Shown: positions 35,227 through 47,931 of the stretch, piece by piece
Layout: every line of letters begins with the position of its first letter
Numbering within the stretch: position 1 is the stretch's first letter
Assembly (NCBI GenBank): GCA_934045075.1
Contig: OW203747.1
Location: 11,117,692 to 11,181,691, forward strand
Direction: 5' to 3'
Length of the DNA: 64,000 nucleotides
Source: Yponomeuta sedellus
Lineage: Eukaryota; Arthropoda; Insecta; Lepidoptera; Yponomeutidae
Notes under the pieces: model-generated
What the model saw: only the letters and a program-made list of their open reading frames with translations
What the model was told of the DNA's origin: nothing
The model's database searches: none
Position numbers and translations under genes: made by a program

Positions 35227-35632
35227 AAGCGCTCATGGCCTAGCCGAAACAAGCGATTGGAATCAATCACTTGAGTTAAGCAACACCAGGCGCGGTCAGG
35301 TACAGGATGGGTGACCGTCCCGTGACTACCGCTAGTGGAATTTTTCCGAGCATGCTTCGCAAGGGACCTCAAGCCGTTGTTGCCGGCTGTCATGTAGGTA
35401 ATGGTAGTCGTTAAGCCACGTCAGAGGCCTTACTAATATATGTATATGATTTAAAATATGTATATTTTTCACAAGGCACGTTAAGCCGTTGATGCCGGCT
35501 GTCATGTAATGGCAGTCGTTAACCCCTTATGGACCGCTTGATAACTTCTGACCGTAAGGCCCGCCACTGTTTTACAATCTTCTACCAACCCGTGCCCCAG
35601 CAGTGGGGACATACAAGGGTTGATATCGATAT
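35227..35632 (+). mobile_element. 5S-derived SINE, full head, rearranged body
   Basis: The head gagttaagcaacaccaggcg and caggatgggtgaccgtcccg is intact. The body holds a partial duplication (gccggctgtcatgtaatggc-type block twice) separated by about 50 bp of AT-rich sequence. Ends gggttgatatcgatatcg. Confidence 0.8.
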
Positions 35633-35639
35633 CGAATTA

Positions 35640-36060
35640 GAACTGATGAAGCGAAGGTGATAGGTGAAGGTGACAATCCCTGAGTGCTTAGTGCGAGTTT
35701 TTTAACTACTCGATCGCGTTAACGTAAACTCATATTTCTATGGCATCGAGGAAGCGCCACCTAGCGACAAGTATGGAAATTAAAATTGCTGAGTGCGAGT
35801 TGTAATGGTTTACGTTGAGAAGTGAACACGTTTACCAGCAAAACACGAATAAACGCGAGTGCGAGTTGTGCTGTGACAGCGTTTTGCCAGTTCGAACGGT
35901 TAACTTACTCATACTCACTACTCAATGCTCGATTAACGCGGTAGTAAAGTTATTCGATTGGATCTGTCAAACTCGCACTAAGCACTCTGGTCTCAGAAGG
36001 AAAGCCCTGGGCTTACCTCTCTCGGATACAGGCGTAAGGTTATATAATAATAATAATAAT
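35640..36060 (+). repeat. RT-tail family 3' end split by a MITE
   Basis: tgatgaagcgaaggtgat ... aatccct (to 35681) and ggtctcagaaggaaagccc ... ggatacaggcgtaaggttat (from 35988) are the two halves of the RT-tail 3' end, ending in (AAT)n. The consensus is continuous across 'tccctggtc' at 37205-37215, so the insertion point is defined. Confidence 0.65.
35682..35987. mobile_element. 306-bp MITE with 19-bp TIRs
   Basis: gagtgcttagtgcgagttt (35682-35700) is perfectly inverted at 35969-35987. Internal gcgagttg motifs repeat. Non-coding. No target duplication longer than a base or two. Confidence 0.8.
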
Positions 36061-36159
36061 AGTAGGTAACTTTCACATAACACACTCACTTGACCTTGTC
36101 CCAAACTAAGATACTCTGTCCTATGGTAACCAGGAAGGGACGTCACAAATGTAATTCTT

Positions 36160-36305
36160 CTTCTTCAGGCTATATTAGTCCACTGCTGGATATAGCCCTC
36201 CCCTAATGAGCGCCATAGCGCAACGTTGTGCCATCACTGGGGGGTAATGCCCATAATCCCCACGCTGGGCATGCGGGTTGGGGATCGCAGTTTGGTGGAC
36301 GTAAC
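36160..36305 (-). repeat. Family P LINE 3' end
   Basis: Antisense: cttcttcttcaggctatatt, gtccactgctggatatagcc, ccccacgctgggcatgcggg, ggggatcgcagtttggtgg. Confidence 0.7.
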
Positions 36306-37078
36306 TCTTAACTCGGCCTAGGTGGGCAAATATCGTATTGAGTATCGTTAAATATCGTTATATGAATTGTACTGCAGGGGGCGCTGCTGCCCACCCCCCA
36401 GTTTGTACAAATAAAATACAAATATAATTAGTATTATGTAATTACAAGTGTCATTTTACAACTCTTCTTCAAATGAGATTTCACAGTGCTGAGAGAAACT
36501 TGTAGATGTGACGTAGAACTTCTGGATATAATACCTGTCTCTTTATCAGAAGTGGGATAAGTTTTTGCCGGCGAGATACCGATCTCGATTCGCCGTTTCC
36601 TATTAATTAATCACAAATGAGCGTAGTGCAGGGGAGTTATCTATGAACATCGCGAATGGTAATGCCGGCATTGACGGGTGAGTGAAAAGCGCGGGAACTA
36701 TTGTTTGTTTTAGGGCCTGGAGTGAGGTCTGATATGAAATAGAGGCTACAAAAATTTGAGTAGATAACTGCTTTTAAACAGCAAAACCTATTGTACTTAT
36801 CCAGTATTTTGAAATATTTCAACAGATGCAAAATCACATTGTTTGGGTATGTACTTAGTTCAATAATTAATGATCCAATTGAGAAAACTAAGAAAGAAAG
36901 AAAGATAGATAGATAGAGAACACTTTATTCCACAACCAGATTTATTTATTTGAATTTAGCGAAAGCTACTTAGTACTTGCTTTCAAAAATGAAGTCGGCA
37001 AGAATTTTATGGAGGTAGATTAGAAGGCTTATTTGGATTTTAAGCAAGCGCGTTTTCAGAAGAGTTGTTTGGTTTTAC
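36306..37078. other. No recognised gene
   Basis: Contains an antisense GATA/GAAA retroposon tail at 36895-36930 (gatagagaacactttatt), the short-tail relative of the 19881 microsatellite. Otherwise nothing supportable. Confidence 0.45.
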
Positions 37079-37246
37079 ATCGACCAAATAGGGCATGTAT
37101 TAGCAAAGGGAAAGATAAAAAGTACCCGGAACCGGCGTGCGTGCATGCAACGACTTATGAACGTTGATGAAGCGAAGGTGATCTGTCAGGATCGTGGCAA
37201 GTGGCAGTCCCTGGTCTTTGCCTACCCCTCTGGGATACAGGCGTGA
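37079..37246 (+). pseudogene. RT-tail family C-terminal ORF, best copy
   Basis: Intact frame of 55 residues ending at TGA: IDQIGHVLAKGKIKSTRN, RRACMQRLMNVDEAKV, CQDRGKWQSLVFAYPSGIQA. Followed by ggttatgtatgtatg. The upstream part of the ORF is absent (5' truncation), typical of non-LTR insertions. Confidence 0.65.
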
Positions 37247-37249
37247 GGT

Positions 37250-38386
37250 TATGTATGTATGTTGTTTGGTTTTTTGTCCATTTTAAAAAATCGTGTACCA
37301 AGTATTTTATTTTTGTACAGTAACAGTTAACATTAATACCCAATTAACACCCTTATTTTGCTCCACTTTCTTATCATGTGCTACAAGGAAGTAATAATGC
37401 CTGATCTTTTCAGTAAGTACGTCTTCTCTGGGTTCACTGCACAAATGAGGTTCTATGACGTGAATTTCAGTCTGTATTTAACAAGACTTGGTATTTAAGG
37501 CACTTCATAGCTGCCAAATACATATGTACTGTAACGATACTTCTTTATAGTTGCTGGCTGGCGTAGCCGTCTAGGCAGATATTGAATTATTTAAAGAATA
37601 TCGTTGCGTTTTCTTTATGTAGGTGTCAGTCGTGTTGAGACTCGCAGCTAGGCTAGGTTTTGGTGACAAAAAAGATAATAAAATTAAAGTATTATTGCTA
37701 AATTCACAGTTTTAATAAGTACAGCGCTACAGTACACACTTAGAAAAGGTTTTGAAACCGTACCATATTCTGCTGAAAATGCCCCCATTTCATGAAAAGA
37801 CCAGATCACAGTCTGCACTAAAATGCAGCAGAAAACTTTTTTCTGATAACATTTAGTCTGATACCACAGAGTACACTAAAGAGCATCGAAAACTCTATGC
37901 TGATACCATAAAGTTCGTTACCAAAGAGTCTGCACTAGAGACAATCGAAACCTCTTTGGCGGGAACAATCGAGCGTGCGCGAAGCACGCGGCGGGCACGC
38001 GACCGCCAAGTGGCGCGCAAATTGAGTGCTCCATTTACCGGTGTCAAGTAACCGGTAGTTAGGGGGTGTGTGGAATGAATTGAATTGCCGTATTTGGCTA
38101 GTGCCGTCGAGTGGTTTAATTTCGATAAAGCCATTCTTGGACACTTGAAATAAAAAAACGAGAGCAGTGTTTCAGAATTTCTTAAGGGAGTTGGGAAAAC
38201 TTTGTGTGGGCATGTTCTGTAATTAAGCCAATAGATACTATACTATCGTTGCAAACTGCGATCTCAGGCCTAATTAGGCGCAACAAATCCTGTTGGAATT
38301 CTGACTATTTCGATTTAGTACGGAATTAGAAAGTTAGTTGCATCCGTCTAATGTCGAATTCCATACGTACCACCATATGTATTTTA
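37250..38386. other. No recognised gene
   Basis: A GC-rich patch at 37975-38030 (gtgcgcgaagcacgcggcgg) has a short hairpin (gcgtgcgcgaagcacgc) but no coding support. Rest AT-rich. Confidence 0.4.
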
Positions 38387-38712
38387 AGCAACAACAGGCG
38401 CGGTGAGGTGCAGGATAGGTGACCGTCCCGTGACTACTGCTAGTGGATTTTTTTCCGAGCGCTTCCGTGTTTCGCCAGGCACGTTAAGCCGTTGGTGCCG
38501 GCTGTCATGTAATGGCAGTCGTTAAGCCATGTCAGAGGTCTTATAACTTATGGCTTGTTAACTTTTGACAGTAAGACCCGCCACTGTCTTACGATCCTCC
38601 ACCAACGCGGGCTTGGCCGCCGGTGGTGGAGGATTGTATGGCCAAACCTTCCTGCGATGCAGGAAGAGACCCGCGCCACAGCAATGGGGACATACAAGGG
38701 TTGGTATCGATA
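38387..38712 (+). mobile_element. 5S-derived SINE, slightly 5'-truncated
   Basis: Begins inside the 5S-like box A (taagcaacaacaggcgcgg), keeps gtgaccgtcccgtgac and the complete 3' half ending acatacaagggttggtatcg. Confidence 0.82.
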
Positions 38713-39201
38713 TGTACCACCAAATCCTTTCCATTCCACGGATTCTGAACGATTACAATGAATCGTTATGATTCCATTGCAGCTGGCGCGGACTCTACAT
38801 AGCAGATAGCAGCAAGACGAATATGTTTTTTAAAAAAGGATATGAAACTTTCACGCGGATTGCAGAACATCAGTTTTTTTTAACAAGCTAGTTACCTACG
38901 CGTTCATTGCGAGCATATTCTTATAAACCACCAATTTTTTTATGGATACTTTAGTTTTGAATTTCAGTATACTTTATACAGTATACCATTCAAGTCTTAT
39001 ATTAGTTTTTTAACACCTTGTGTTCATGCAAAAATTACAATACTAATACAAAATATTTTTTTCGTAAACAGCTTAATTTAACGGTTGGTACATAGTGCGG
39101 TACGGTACATCTAGAGCCACCTTTTAAGCATGTATAATGCCTGTACTACTAGTAGAGTAGTAGACACCACACTTCCATAGCTTGAGGAAAACTTAGCCTT
39201 C
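38713..39201. other. No recognised feature
   Basis: AT-rich, nothing supportable. Confidence 0.4.
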
Positions 39202-39222
39202 TTCTTCTTCAGGCTATAGGTA

Positions 39223-39423
39223 TTATGTAGTCCACTGCTGGACATAGCCCTCCCCTAATGAGCGCCATAGCGCCCTGTCTTCAGCTTGCCGCATCCAGCA
39301 TCTGCCGGCAGTTTTTCGCAGATCGTCATCCCACCTGGTCGGAGGGCGTCCTACACTACGTTTGCCGAGTCGCGGTCTCCACTCAAGAACACGTTTACCC
39401 CAACGAAGAAACGTGTCGATTCT
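39223..39423 (-). pseudogene. Family P LINE, RT C-terminal fragment (open frame)
   Basis: On the minus strand an uninterrupted frame: RIDTFLRWGKRVLEWRPRL, GKRSVGRPPTRWDDDLRK, TAGRCWMRQAEDRALWRSLG and EGYVQQWTT stop, then a GAA-type tail (39201-39210 complement). The GRPxTRWxDDL ... RWMxxAxDRxxWRxLxEAYVQQW arrangement is the standard C-terminus of a large group of lepidopteran non-LTR retrotransposons. RT and endonuclease domains are missing by 5' truncation. Confidence 0.75.
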
Positions 39424-39712
39424 TCGTCAACTTAGTCTAATTTAATGTTTTTGGTTTGATTGTTTTTTACATATACATAATATTTCATTAAGTATTGACT
39501 ATCACTCCCTACCCAAGTACCATGGATCACATTCGCCCTTTGCGTCTGCCACGTGGCATCGAATGGCGTCCTTCGAATAAATCAAGAGGATTGTGGCTAA
39601 TCGCCGAGTCCGAAATTAAAACGCTCGTTCAGTCATTAGTAGGTATTCTTTATAAATCGAATTAAAAGGGTTTGTGATAGCCATGATAATTATGGTGATA
39701 GAATTTGAGTAT

Positions 39713-39905
39713 GTATCAATATTCAAATTTGCACTGGCTACCCGTCTTTCTAATTTCCTTCAGCAACTTTCCATCGTAAGGTTGTCTGGAAGAAATTGCT
39801 TTTAGCAATAAGGCCGCCAATTGTACTATGTATATTTGCATTTGTTTTGTATTTGTTGTTTTTCCAGTGTACAATATAGAATATTCTTAGCTTATCTTAT
39901 GAATA
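39713..39905 (+). repeat. Family L retroposon 3' end
   Basis: atttgcactggctacccgtc, gaagaaattgcttttagcaa, ccagtgtacaatatagaata, cttatcttatg. Nearly the same as 54785-54990. Confidence 0.65.
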
Positions 39906-42559
39906 AATTAAAGAATACTTTAAACACAAAAAATTGAAGATTGAAGTACTTGTGATTTCTTGTATCTCTAAGTGAAATTGGCGCTTTTTTGCTAAAAGCG
40001 AACTCTTCCATACAACTTTGGGATGGAGTGGATTGTAAGAGCAATACCTATAGAATGAAGATATATAAAAGAATTATTAAAACCTACCTTAAAAAAACCT
40101 TCAAGCCTACTTCAGTAGCTTTAAAGTTTTTTTTTTAAGATCAATTTACCTACATAATTACAGTTTGTCAAAAAATTCAAGAAACCGGAAGAGAAACTTT
40201 ATTATTGGTATTATCGAAAATTAAGACCATTTACTACCTTTGATTAAGCACAATACATCCTTTTAATGTAATGACTCTATTTTTTATTTTTATAATGTTT
40301 TTAAGTGCAAGAAATTATGTCACACAGACAAAAAGTCTGAGCGAAACCTTACTCTTTATTTTCTACACTTTTTTGACAAAGTATATGTAATTTTTCATGA
40401 GGAAATCAATCCAGATTTATAGGCTGAGAGGAAACCATGTAGGTATAGTAAAGTAAAAATAATTGTAAATTATATATATATAAAGCTGCAATCCGGTATA
40501 CTCTAAGTGTATACTCTAAGCCTAAGTGGTAACATAATTATATTACCTACATACCTAATTATCGAGCGTAGACAAGAGATATTACTATATTCAGTAGAAA
40601 TAAGTCTCTAATTTCTCTTATAAACTCATCAAAGACAAAATAAATATAAAAAGTTTAATTCTATTATTAAAGTTGGTATGACGCGCTTAAACCAAATTTT
40701 AATAATTGAGAAATTGAGCAATATTATTTGATACCTACCATTAGTAGTTTTAAGAGACGTAAGACATTTTTTGTCTGATGATGTTGATGGCAGACTTTGT
40801 ACTTTGGCAGTAGCTGCGGCTTTAGAAGCGAATTTCAAATTAAATAGAAATTCGCTAGCACATGGAAATCAGACCCCAATATTTCTTTTTAACGAACCAT
40901 TTTCTTTTCCCTCCAAATTGAAAGGCTGCGTTCCAAATTCGCGCCTAATCGAATACCTACCCACTGTTCACTCGTGCCCACATCAAAGATGCCCGATGAT
41001 AATCGAATCGGAATCGAGACAAGCCGAATTGGCACTTCCCGCGGTTTACACGGAAACGTCATTTATCCATTTTGTTTTTAAATTAAATGGTAGAAGAAAA
41101 AATTGATTCGAAATTTGAAAATTTTCCCGAGCTGTCTTGGGGTTGATTCTCATGTTCCCTCCAAATTGAGTTTTTTTTTGTATTTGTAATCTACGTTTAC
41201 TTTTACGGAAGGAAGTTATGATTTAAATAGGAATAGGATTTTTCGTCATGATTAAATATTCGTACAGTGGAGTTATTTTCAATGATCTATAGAATTGGAA
41301 TTTTCAATGAATTATTTAGGTATTTTTAGATTTATTATTTTATTTACCTACCTTCGACGTCTAAGAGATTAAGAATAGGTGCCTTACAATATTCGTCCGA
41401 AAACTTTGAAATATTCAGTAGAGACTTTAAATAGAGGGAAAATCATGATTTATGCCAAATGTAATAAGAAATTGAATTGGTAGAATGTCGAAAGCGCGGG
41501 TTTTCGGCTCGCCAAGCCGTGCGATCCAATTTTGAAGTATGTCGGGTTTTAAAAGTGAATTTATTACATTACTCGCGCATGAATTTGGGCGGCAAAAGGA
41601 AAAACGGGTCCCTCTTTGATCTATTTTCTTGTCTTCTCGTTATGAAATGATAGCGTTTTTCAATTATAGTGACTCGTTCGTTTTCGTCTTTGTACCTTTT
41701 GGAGATTAAGAAGTAGGCACTTTTTAAAAGGACCTAAGTAAATGGTTTTTCGTACAGTCGATATTAATTCAACTTTTTTATTTTCCGGGTTAGGAAGACG
41801 TCAAGACACGCTACATGTTTTTGTGTAGCTCTATAATTTTTACATGCTCTTAATTACTTTACGAGCTTGCAACAATAGTATACCTAGGAGGTTACATTGA
41901 ACATAATCATGTAATTTTTTATCTTTTTTTCTGTCATTTGTTGTACTCAATAAATAAACATAATCATTTGTCTTCGTTCCAAACTGTGCTGTAGTAACCA
42001 GGTTCATAGAAATAAACCCTGGAATAAGGCAATTTGTACAAATCGCGTTCGAAGGTCTCCAGTGGGAATCGAACCAACGATCACAGTTTTGGTAGACAAG
42101 CCTGTTAATCTATGAGGTAGTTAAGATATTACGGAGTTTATAATTATATTTGCGATAATTAACAGACAATAAAAAGTCTACATTTGACTCTACTCTTTCT
42201 TGTTTTGTCGATTGCTTAAAACATTAGCTCTCTACCATCTCTGGGGAATTAACCAACGATTTTTTTTGTTCATAAATCAGTCCAGAGTCCAGTGTAGGGT
42301 TACATGCCTGCAAAACTAAGCAGACTTAGAAAGAGGGGTTTTTAAGTGATTTAATAAAAATAAAATGTTCACGTTCATATTAATTAAGTCACGGTTTTTA
42401 ATTAGCTTTCTGTACTTGAAAGGGACGATCCACTCTAAGAAAACAATGCGCTTTAAACTTAATATTTAGGGAGCAAACGAATCTATGAATCGATTTTTTT
42501 TCTACACTACAATCTTTCTAAACGACCCAAATTTTAGCTTTCTAGTACCTGTCTCTGTG
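39906..42559. other. 2.6 kb without recognised elements
   Basis: Repeat-poor by eye. Frames on both strands around 40630-41106 are open (for example KFASKAAATAKVQSLPS on minus), but I find no splice pair or domain to support an exon. A tRNA-like box B complement occurs at 42060-42085 (gggaatcgaaccaacga). Confidence 0.35.
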
Positions 42560-42655
42560 CTAAGCCGCAGAGGGACAGACATCCATACCGACAATCATGG
42601 CAAAGCTATAACTATAGGGAACAAGGAACCCATATAGTACGGAATTCTAAAAAAG
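42560..42655 (+). repeat. Diverged relative of the repeat at 1-216
   Basis: gagggacagacatcc ... ggaacaaggaacccatatag ... acggaattctaaaaa follows the same order as positions 125-210. Confidence 0.4.
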
Positions 42656-42949
42656 GTGGGATTTTATTTTACTACCACCTCCTTTCATTAAACCTGTAAC
42701 GCTGCAAACCTCTTTACACAATTTTTTATATTTCTTTTTCTATCTATCATTTTCAAATATTTAAAATATGTGACTTCGAAATTTCCCTCATTTTTCATTA
42801 AAACGTATATATACGTATATATAAACGGTTATATACTCTTTGATCATTACCGTAGTGAATATATACTCTTTGATCATTACCACCTCAGACATTGACTAGA
42901 TCTGACTATTTTACCTACTTATGTGTTTTTATCCAGTTTTCTGTTTTAT

Positions 42950-43083
42950 ATTGGATCTTGAATGTTATCTATGTATTTATTGTATTAAATCTATCGTCGA
43001 ATTAGCACCTATAACACAAGTCATTTAGTTGTACTTAGTATAGGGCTAACTAGATCTGTGTAATATGTCCATGAATATTTGTT
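42950..43083 (+). mobile_element. SINE-D, 3' fragment
   Basis: ttgtattaaatctatcgtcg, ttagttgtacttagtatagg, gatctgtgtaatatgtccat. The head is missing. Confidence 0.75.
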
Positions 43084-43129
43084 TATTATAAAATAACAAT
43101 ATCTACAAATAAAGCAACAGTTGAAGACG

Positions 43130-43611
43130 TTCCAGTTTTATTGATTTATAAAAGTTCTACACAATCACAAACCGACGAAAAATCGCCGCCAAAACGAAAA
43201 AAAAAAACAATTACCCGGGTGCGTTCCAGATGCGTAAAAAGCGCGAGCCCTCTCGGCGCCCACCGAGGCAGAAGAAACACTTCCTCACAGCCAAATGTCC
43301 GATATTGTTTGTTACGGAACACCCCCTTGCCGCAAAACAAATATGACAGAAGGGTGAAGTGGGCGAGCCGGTGGTTTTCCCCTCAGAGGGTTGCAGGTTC
43401 GAGTTATGATGACGTTGTTTTGGCAAGTTTGGGTTGTTGAATATAATAATTGTGCAATTTATTTTCTGTACTAAGTATGGTATTGATAATAATAAACCTG
43501 CAGGTTTGAGTGTTGGTGACGTTGTTTTGGCAATTTTGGGTTCAAGAATGTAATAATAATTATTAGATTACTAAGAATTGTTATTTAACCAAATAAATAT
43601 TATACCATTGG
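43130..43611. other. GC-richer stretch, unassigned
   Basis: aacaattacccgggtgcgtt + ccag recurs at 47908-47932, so part is repeat. A box B-like gttgcaggttcgag at 43390 suggests a SINE head remnant. The overlapping frames on both strands (43141-43440) are not convincing genes. Confidence 0.35.
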
Positions 43612-44016
43612 CTTTTTTTTGCATCTACGTAATGAGATGATTTATACAGCGTCCAGTGGTATCTTCACTCACACTAGATGGGTGAAGGGGCCCTTATTTT
43701 TGTGTTCTGAGGACCACTGCAGTGCCTGGGACATGGTTTTATAGATGGTGTGTGCTTACCCAGCACCTATACCATCGTGACAGCTTAGTCGGCCTAGCCC
43801 ACAGGAAAGACTAGTCAATACGTGCGGAGCCAACCAAGTCACGGGTTTCCTCACGATGTTTCCCTTCACAGTTAGCGTGTGGTATTGCGACGACAAATTC
43901 GCAAACGTACGTAACTTTGAAATTAAACAAAGTCATTGGTACATGCCCGCACCCGGGATCGAACCTGGGGCTCTCGCTTGCGAGTCCATGGTTCTACCCA
44001 CTGAGCTACCACCGCT
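43612..44016 (-). mobile_element. SINE-G, near full length
   Basis: Antisense: ctacgtaatgagatgattta, cttcactcacactagatggg, gcttagtcggcctagccc, cctcacgatgtttcccttca, gggatcgaacctggggctct, ctacccactgagctaccacc. The sense head has gtagctcagtggg and ggttcgatccc; the anticodon loop ctcgcaa would read CGC. Confidence 0.82.
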
Positions 44017-45284
44017 TATTGTACCACAGGCAGGCTTATACTAGTTTGTATTTTATTCTAGCCAATGAATTTACCTTCATGACGATGAATGTGTGAATAT
44101 CGTCACAACACAATCACTAGTTCTGCGCCTTGATTATGTAACTTTTAGCGTATAGATCTGTGTGCGAGAAAAAAATACCTATTGGACTTTATCGTACATT
44201 GAATTGTGTCATAATATCACTGCCATGTCTATAATCCAATGAAATGCGGTTTCCACTTGTGTGATACATATTATCCCTCACATCTATGCGGTAGAGCTAT
44301 AACATTTCTCTTACGCACACAGATGTGGACGTTAAAAATTACATCATCAACTGGACACAAACCTACCATTTGTATATATGTCCATTGATCAATTCAAAAC
44401 ATCGTTAAAAAGGGAAATGATCGGCTCACCTATAAAAACAAAAGAAAATTTTCCTCTAGGTAGGTACCTACATACCTATCGCGAACTTTTTTCTCTGTTG
44501 GAATAAAAACACAAAGTTTTACGCATTCGCTTGTCTGCTATCTTGCGAACCCCACAGCCCTCCATTCGATAGTCCTTACATGTTAAAGAATCCATAAATA
44601 ATAGAGTTGACGTGCTCGCGGATTGTGTTTCTGGGTGGCTATTCAGGCGTGTTCGATATGTATTTAGCGAATGCTGTGTCCCAACTTTCTATCCTATTGT
44701 TATGCTGCATTCAGGCTATTAGTTTTAAAGAGTAGCGCATGTCAGCCTTAGAATGAGAGATAAAATAAGAAGTGTGCTATAATTCGCCAACAAAATACGT
44801 TGCAAAGCCGATTAAACCAGAAATATACAAAAAAGAAGGCTGCATCGTACAATGTACATCAAATTATAGTAATAAACTACAAATTATAGTTTAAATTAAA
44901 ACTTAATTTAATTTTTGATTTAGGTGTGGCTTGTGATCTCACTAACATATTTAGTTTCAATATCTGAATATCATTTTACTAACAACCATTGGATTGTTAT
45001 TTATCCAAAATAAAGCAATACAATGCAATTGTTGTACTCGACCCAGGTGGCGACACAGGCAAGAGTGGAAAGCTATAGAAAAAAACTTTGCATATCGGTA
45101 GCACACAAAGAATGTACGTAAAAAAATAGAATGAGAAGATGATCTTGGTAACTGCATACAAAAAGCATGTTTCTCGGCAGCCTGTAAAAAACTAAAACTC
45201 CACATAGGTTGTCTTATTAAATTAAATTCAATCATTTATTTCGACCAACAAGGATCGTACAAATTAAAAACCAAAAATACTAAG
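44017..45284. other. No recognised feature
   Basis: AT-rich, nothing supportable. Confidence 0.4.
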
Positions 45285-45385
45285 AGATATATGAGATATA
45301 TTATATGCAATATATATACAATATGCAACATATTATACAATACACAATATAATATATACAATATATTATACAATATAATTGTGTT
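45285..45385. repeat. Degenerate AT-rich tandem repeat
   Basis: Repeated atatattatacaatata-like words over about 100 bp, irregular period. Confidence 0.6.
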
Positions 45386-45839
45386 AGTAAGTGAAAGAAA
45401 TATTCTTAAAACTACAGCTACTAATACAGCTTGTCATAGTAATTTAAGCATCTTTCTAGCTGGTCATTCCAGTTTCGTCCAGGGTGGCACAGTGAAATCG
45501 ATATAGAGTTATCGACAAAGGATCGTTGTCGAAGGTTACTGAATAGGGACCGTACGCACCCCTTGTAATCACTACGCTAGTCTACGGTGCACCTAATACC
45601 TCTTTTGTCTGAGGATACGGATTTAATATTCATTACAGAAATACATCTGAGCGATTCGGCGTGAGCGCGGTTTGGTACAGTCTGCGAATGAGCGAATGTG
45701 GATTTAGATGAAGCAAAATTAGTATTACTGCTGACCCACCTAAACATTGTTTTGCCATGTCAATAGACACCTAATCGTATTCTCAGACCCAACAAATATA
45801 AACAAAAAAATATATACGCGTCGGATTGATAACATCCTC

Positions 45840-46045
45840 CTTTTTTGAAGTCGGTTAAAATCATAAAGATTGGTGAAGCCGTTTCGGAGGAGTTCTGTAG
45901 CAAACACAGTGATACGACATTTTAATTTACATATTTTGTAAATATGTAAAAAAAATTGCCAATCCGCGGTGGGCACTAAGCCCATACTTACTCTCTCTCT
46001 GAGAGAAGGCCTGTGCCCTGCAGTGTGACGTTTATAGGCTCCATA
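45840..46045 (+). repeat. Repeat fragment plus family J 3' end
   Basis: tttgaagtcggttaaaatca and ggtgaagccgtttcggagga (to 45900) belong to a dispersed repeat also at 4640. 45958-46045 is family J (ccgcggtgggcactaagcc, ctctgagagaaggcctgtgc). Confidence 0.55.
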
Positions 46046-46238
46046 AAAAATGCAGTAGATTAGAAGTCGATCGGCACAAGATGACCTGAATTAGAAGCTG
46101 CCGCGACCCATCATCAGGATGTGCTGAAAATCAGCGCTGCGTTGATTTTCGCACACGCAGCATTTAGCTGAGCATATCCTTATTATCGCATAGCGTTATT
46201 AAACCAAGTATTTACTAAATTAACTAACTATGTATAAA

Positions 46239-46834
46239 AACCTATTTAGAGGCTAAAATTCCACCCATGCCGGTATTCGAACCCGCGACCTCTGGCTATA
46301 CGTGCCAGCGCTCTATCCAACTGAGCTAATGGGCGACTCACCGGCATCAGTGAAATTTCGAACCTCTTTACAACATTCTCTGTATTAAGTACGTAGTTGG
46401 ACAGAGCGCTGGCACGGATAGCCAGAGGTCGCGGGTTCGAATCCCGGCATAGGTGGAATTTTTAGCCTCTAAATAGGGTTTTGAATTGTCCTTAGCACGG
46501 GTAAGTGCATAAAAAAACAGTATAATCATGTGGGTACAGCGATATCATTCCAATGTAAAAACCTAACTGCAAAGTAGGTACTCGGGGCTGCAAGTGATGC
46601 AAATTACTTCAGCCAGATGTCGCTGCCTGTACGTAATACAGAGAATATTGTAAAGAGGTTCGAAATTTCACTGATGCCGGTGAGTCGCCCATTAGCTCAG
46701 TTGGACAGAGCGCTGGCACGGATAGCCAGAGGTCGCGGGTTCGAATCCCGGCATGGGTGGAATCTTTAGCCTCTAAATAGGTTTTTGAATTGTCCTTAGC
46801 ACGGGTTAGTACATTAAAAAAAAATCAGTATAAG
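46239..46834. mobile_element. SINE-C, inverted multi-unit copy with TSD
   Basis: Antisense tail, head and part of the 5' body (to ctctgtattaagtacg), then a sense head from within the D arm (ttggacagagcgctggc), tail, full 5' body, a complete sense head and tail ending aaaaaaaaatcagtataag. This copy carries the canonical box A tagctcagttgg and box B ggttcgaatcc. tatgtataaa is duplicated at 46229-46238 and 46835-46844. Confidence 0.88.
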
Positions 46835-46844
46835 TATGTATAAA

Positions 46845-47931
46845 TTAACTTAGTCTATTTTAAGTTGTTTTTTGTAGTTTTTTTGCGATAATTAAACCAT
46901 TTTTATCCCACCATCTCGGAAAGAGAATTTTTAATCTTCAATATCTGAGTGGAAAAGCCGTTTTTATTCTCTAGAGGATAAAGTAAATTGAATTTAGAAC
47001 ATCGTGTGCACTAAGTTTGTGAATTAAAAAAATATTATACTCAATTTAAATAACTGTATAGCAACGTTACTTTAAAATTTTCTTAATTATACCTTAGTAT
47101 TATTTTGTTATAATTTAAACATTATTCTATAATACTTACCTGTCATAATGTAGTAATTAATACCTAAACTGAAATAAAAGTGTACCTATCTTGTGATTGT
47201 AAACGTTTTTTTTTTTGCATTTAGTCATTTCCTCGCTGAGAAGGAATGAAAAGTTACGTGTTGCACTTGAGTGCAAAGATTTTTCACCTCGTGCTCTTTT
47301 GATTCCCTCGCTAACGCTCAGGATTCTAATTTTGAATCCTTCGCTTGCTCGGTCATCAAAATTGAACACGCGGTTAAAAAGCAACTTGCACTCTTGTATA
47401 ACAAATAACTATTTCAATTTCAATCATAAGAAACGTAAATCTGTGGTTGAAGCCCTGTGCTTACCTATGGTTGATTCTACGATTTAGTCGGGTTGGTTAG
47501 TTTTTATTTCAGTTACTTTATTTATTTCAGTTTTTATTTTTATCTTTTTAGTGATTTATATTATTTTACTTTATGTTTCGCTGATTTTATGTAGTCTAAC
47601 GGCCGGCTTCCGGATTGAAAATTTCGCTAAGTAAATATTTAACTGTAGTGCTAAATCGTCGAATTTCTCAGGAAGAAACGTGACAGAACGTTACTTAAGT
47701 ATTCTTAGCTCAGCAAAGAGGCCTATGTAGGTATATTTTGTGTATATTATTATATGCCACTCGCGCAAACACGACGAATCGGCTTATTTGCCCAAATCAT
47801 TGGTTAAATTAAGACTAAAATAAGGAGTTGTGGGAGAACAGAGAATCATACATACAATCTAAACTCATTACCCTCCTTTTGGGCTCCGCCGTTGTCGAGT
47901 AAAAAGAAACAATTAACCGGGCGCGTTCCAG
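46845..47931. other. No recognised gene
   Basis: 47160-47420 holds a GC-richer block (cctcgctaacgctcaggatt, cttcgcttgctcggtcatca) with internal inverted words, probably a dispersed repeat. A strong acceptor/donor pair on the minus strand at about 47143-47171 is noted under rejected items. Confidence 0.35.

Noticed and set aside
40629..41106. Overlapping open frames on both strands
   Set aside because: No domain, no convincing splice pair; probably chance in a low-stop stretch.
46508..46770. Hammerhead ribozyme in the tandem SINE-C units (retrozyme or Penelope-like origin)
   Set aside because: Only ctgatg followed by c is present (consensus needs CUGANGA), and no GAAA partner at suitable spacing. 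No canonical hammerhead by eye. A covariance search would be decisive.
47143..47171. 29-nt minus-strand microexon with strong ttttatttcag acceptor and CAG|GTAAGTATT donor
   Set aside because: Strong sites but too short and AT-rich to identify; chance matches are expected in 64 kb.
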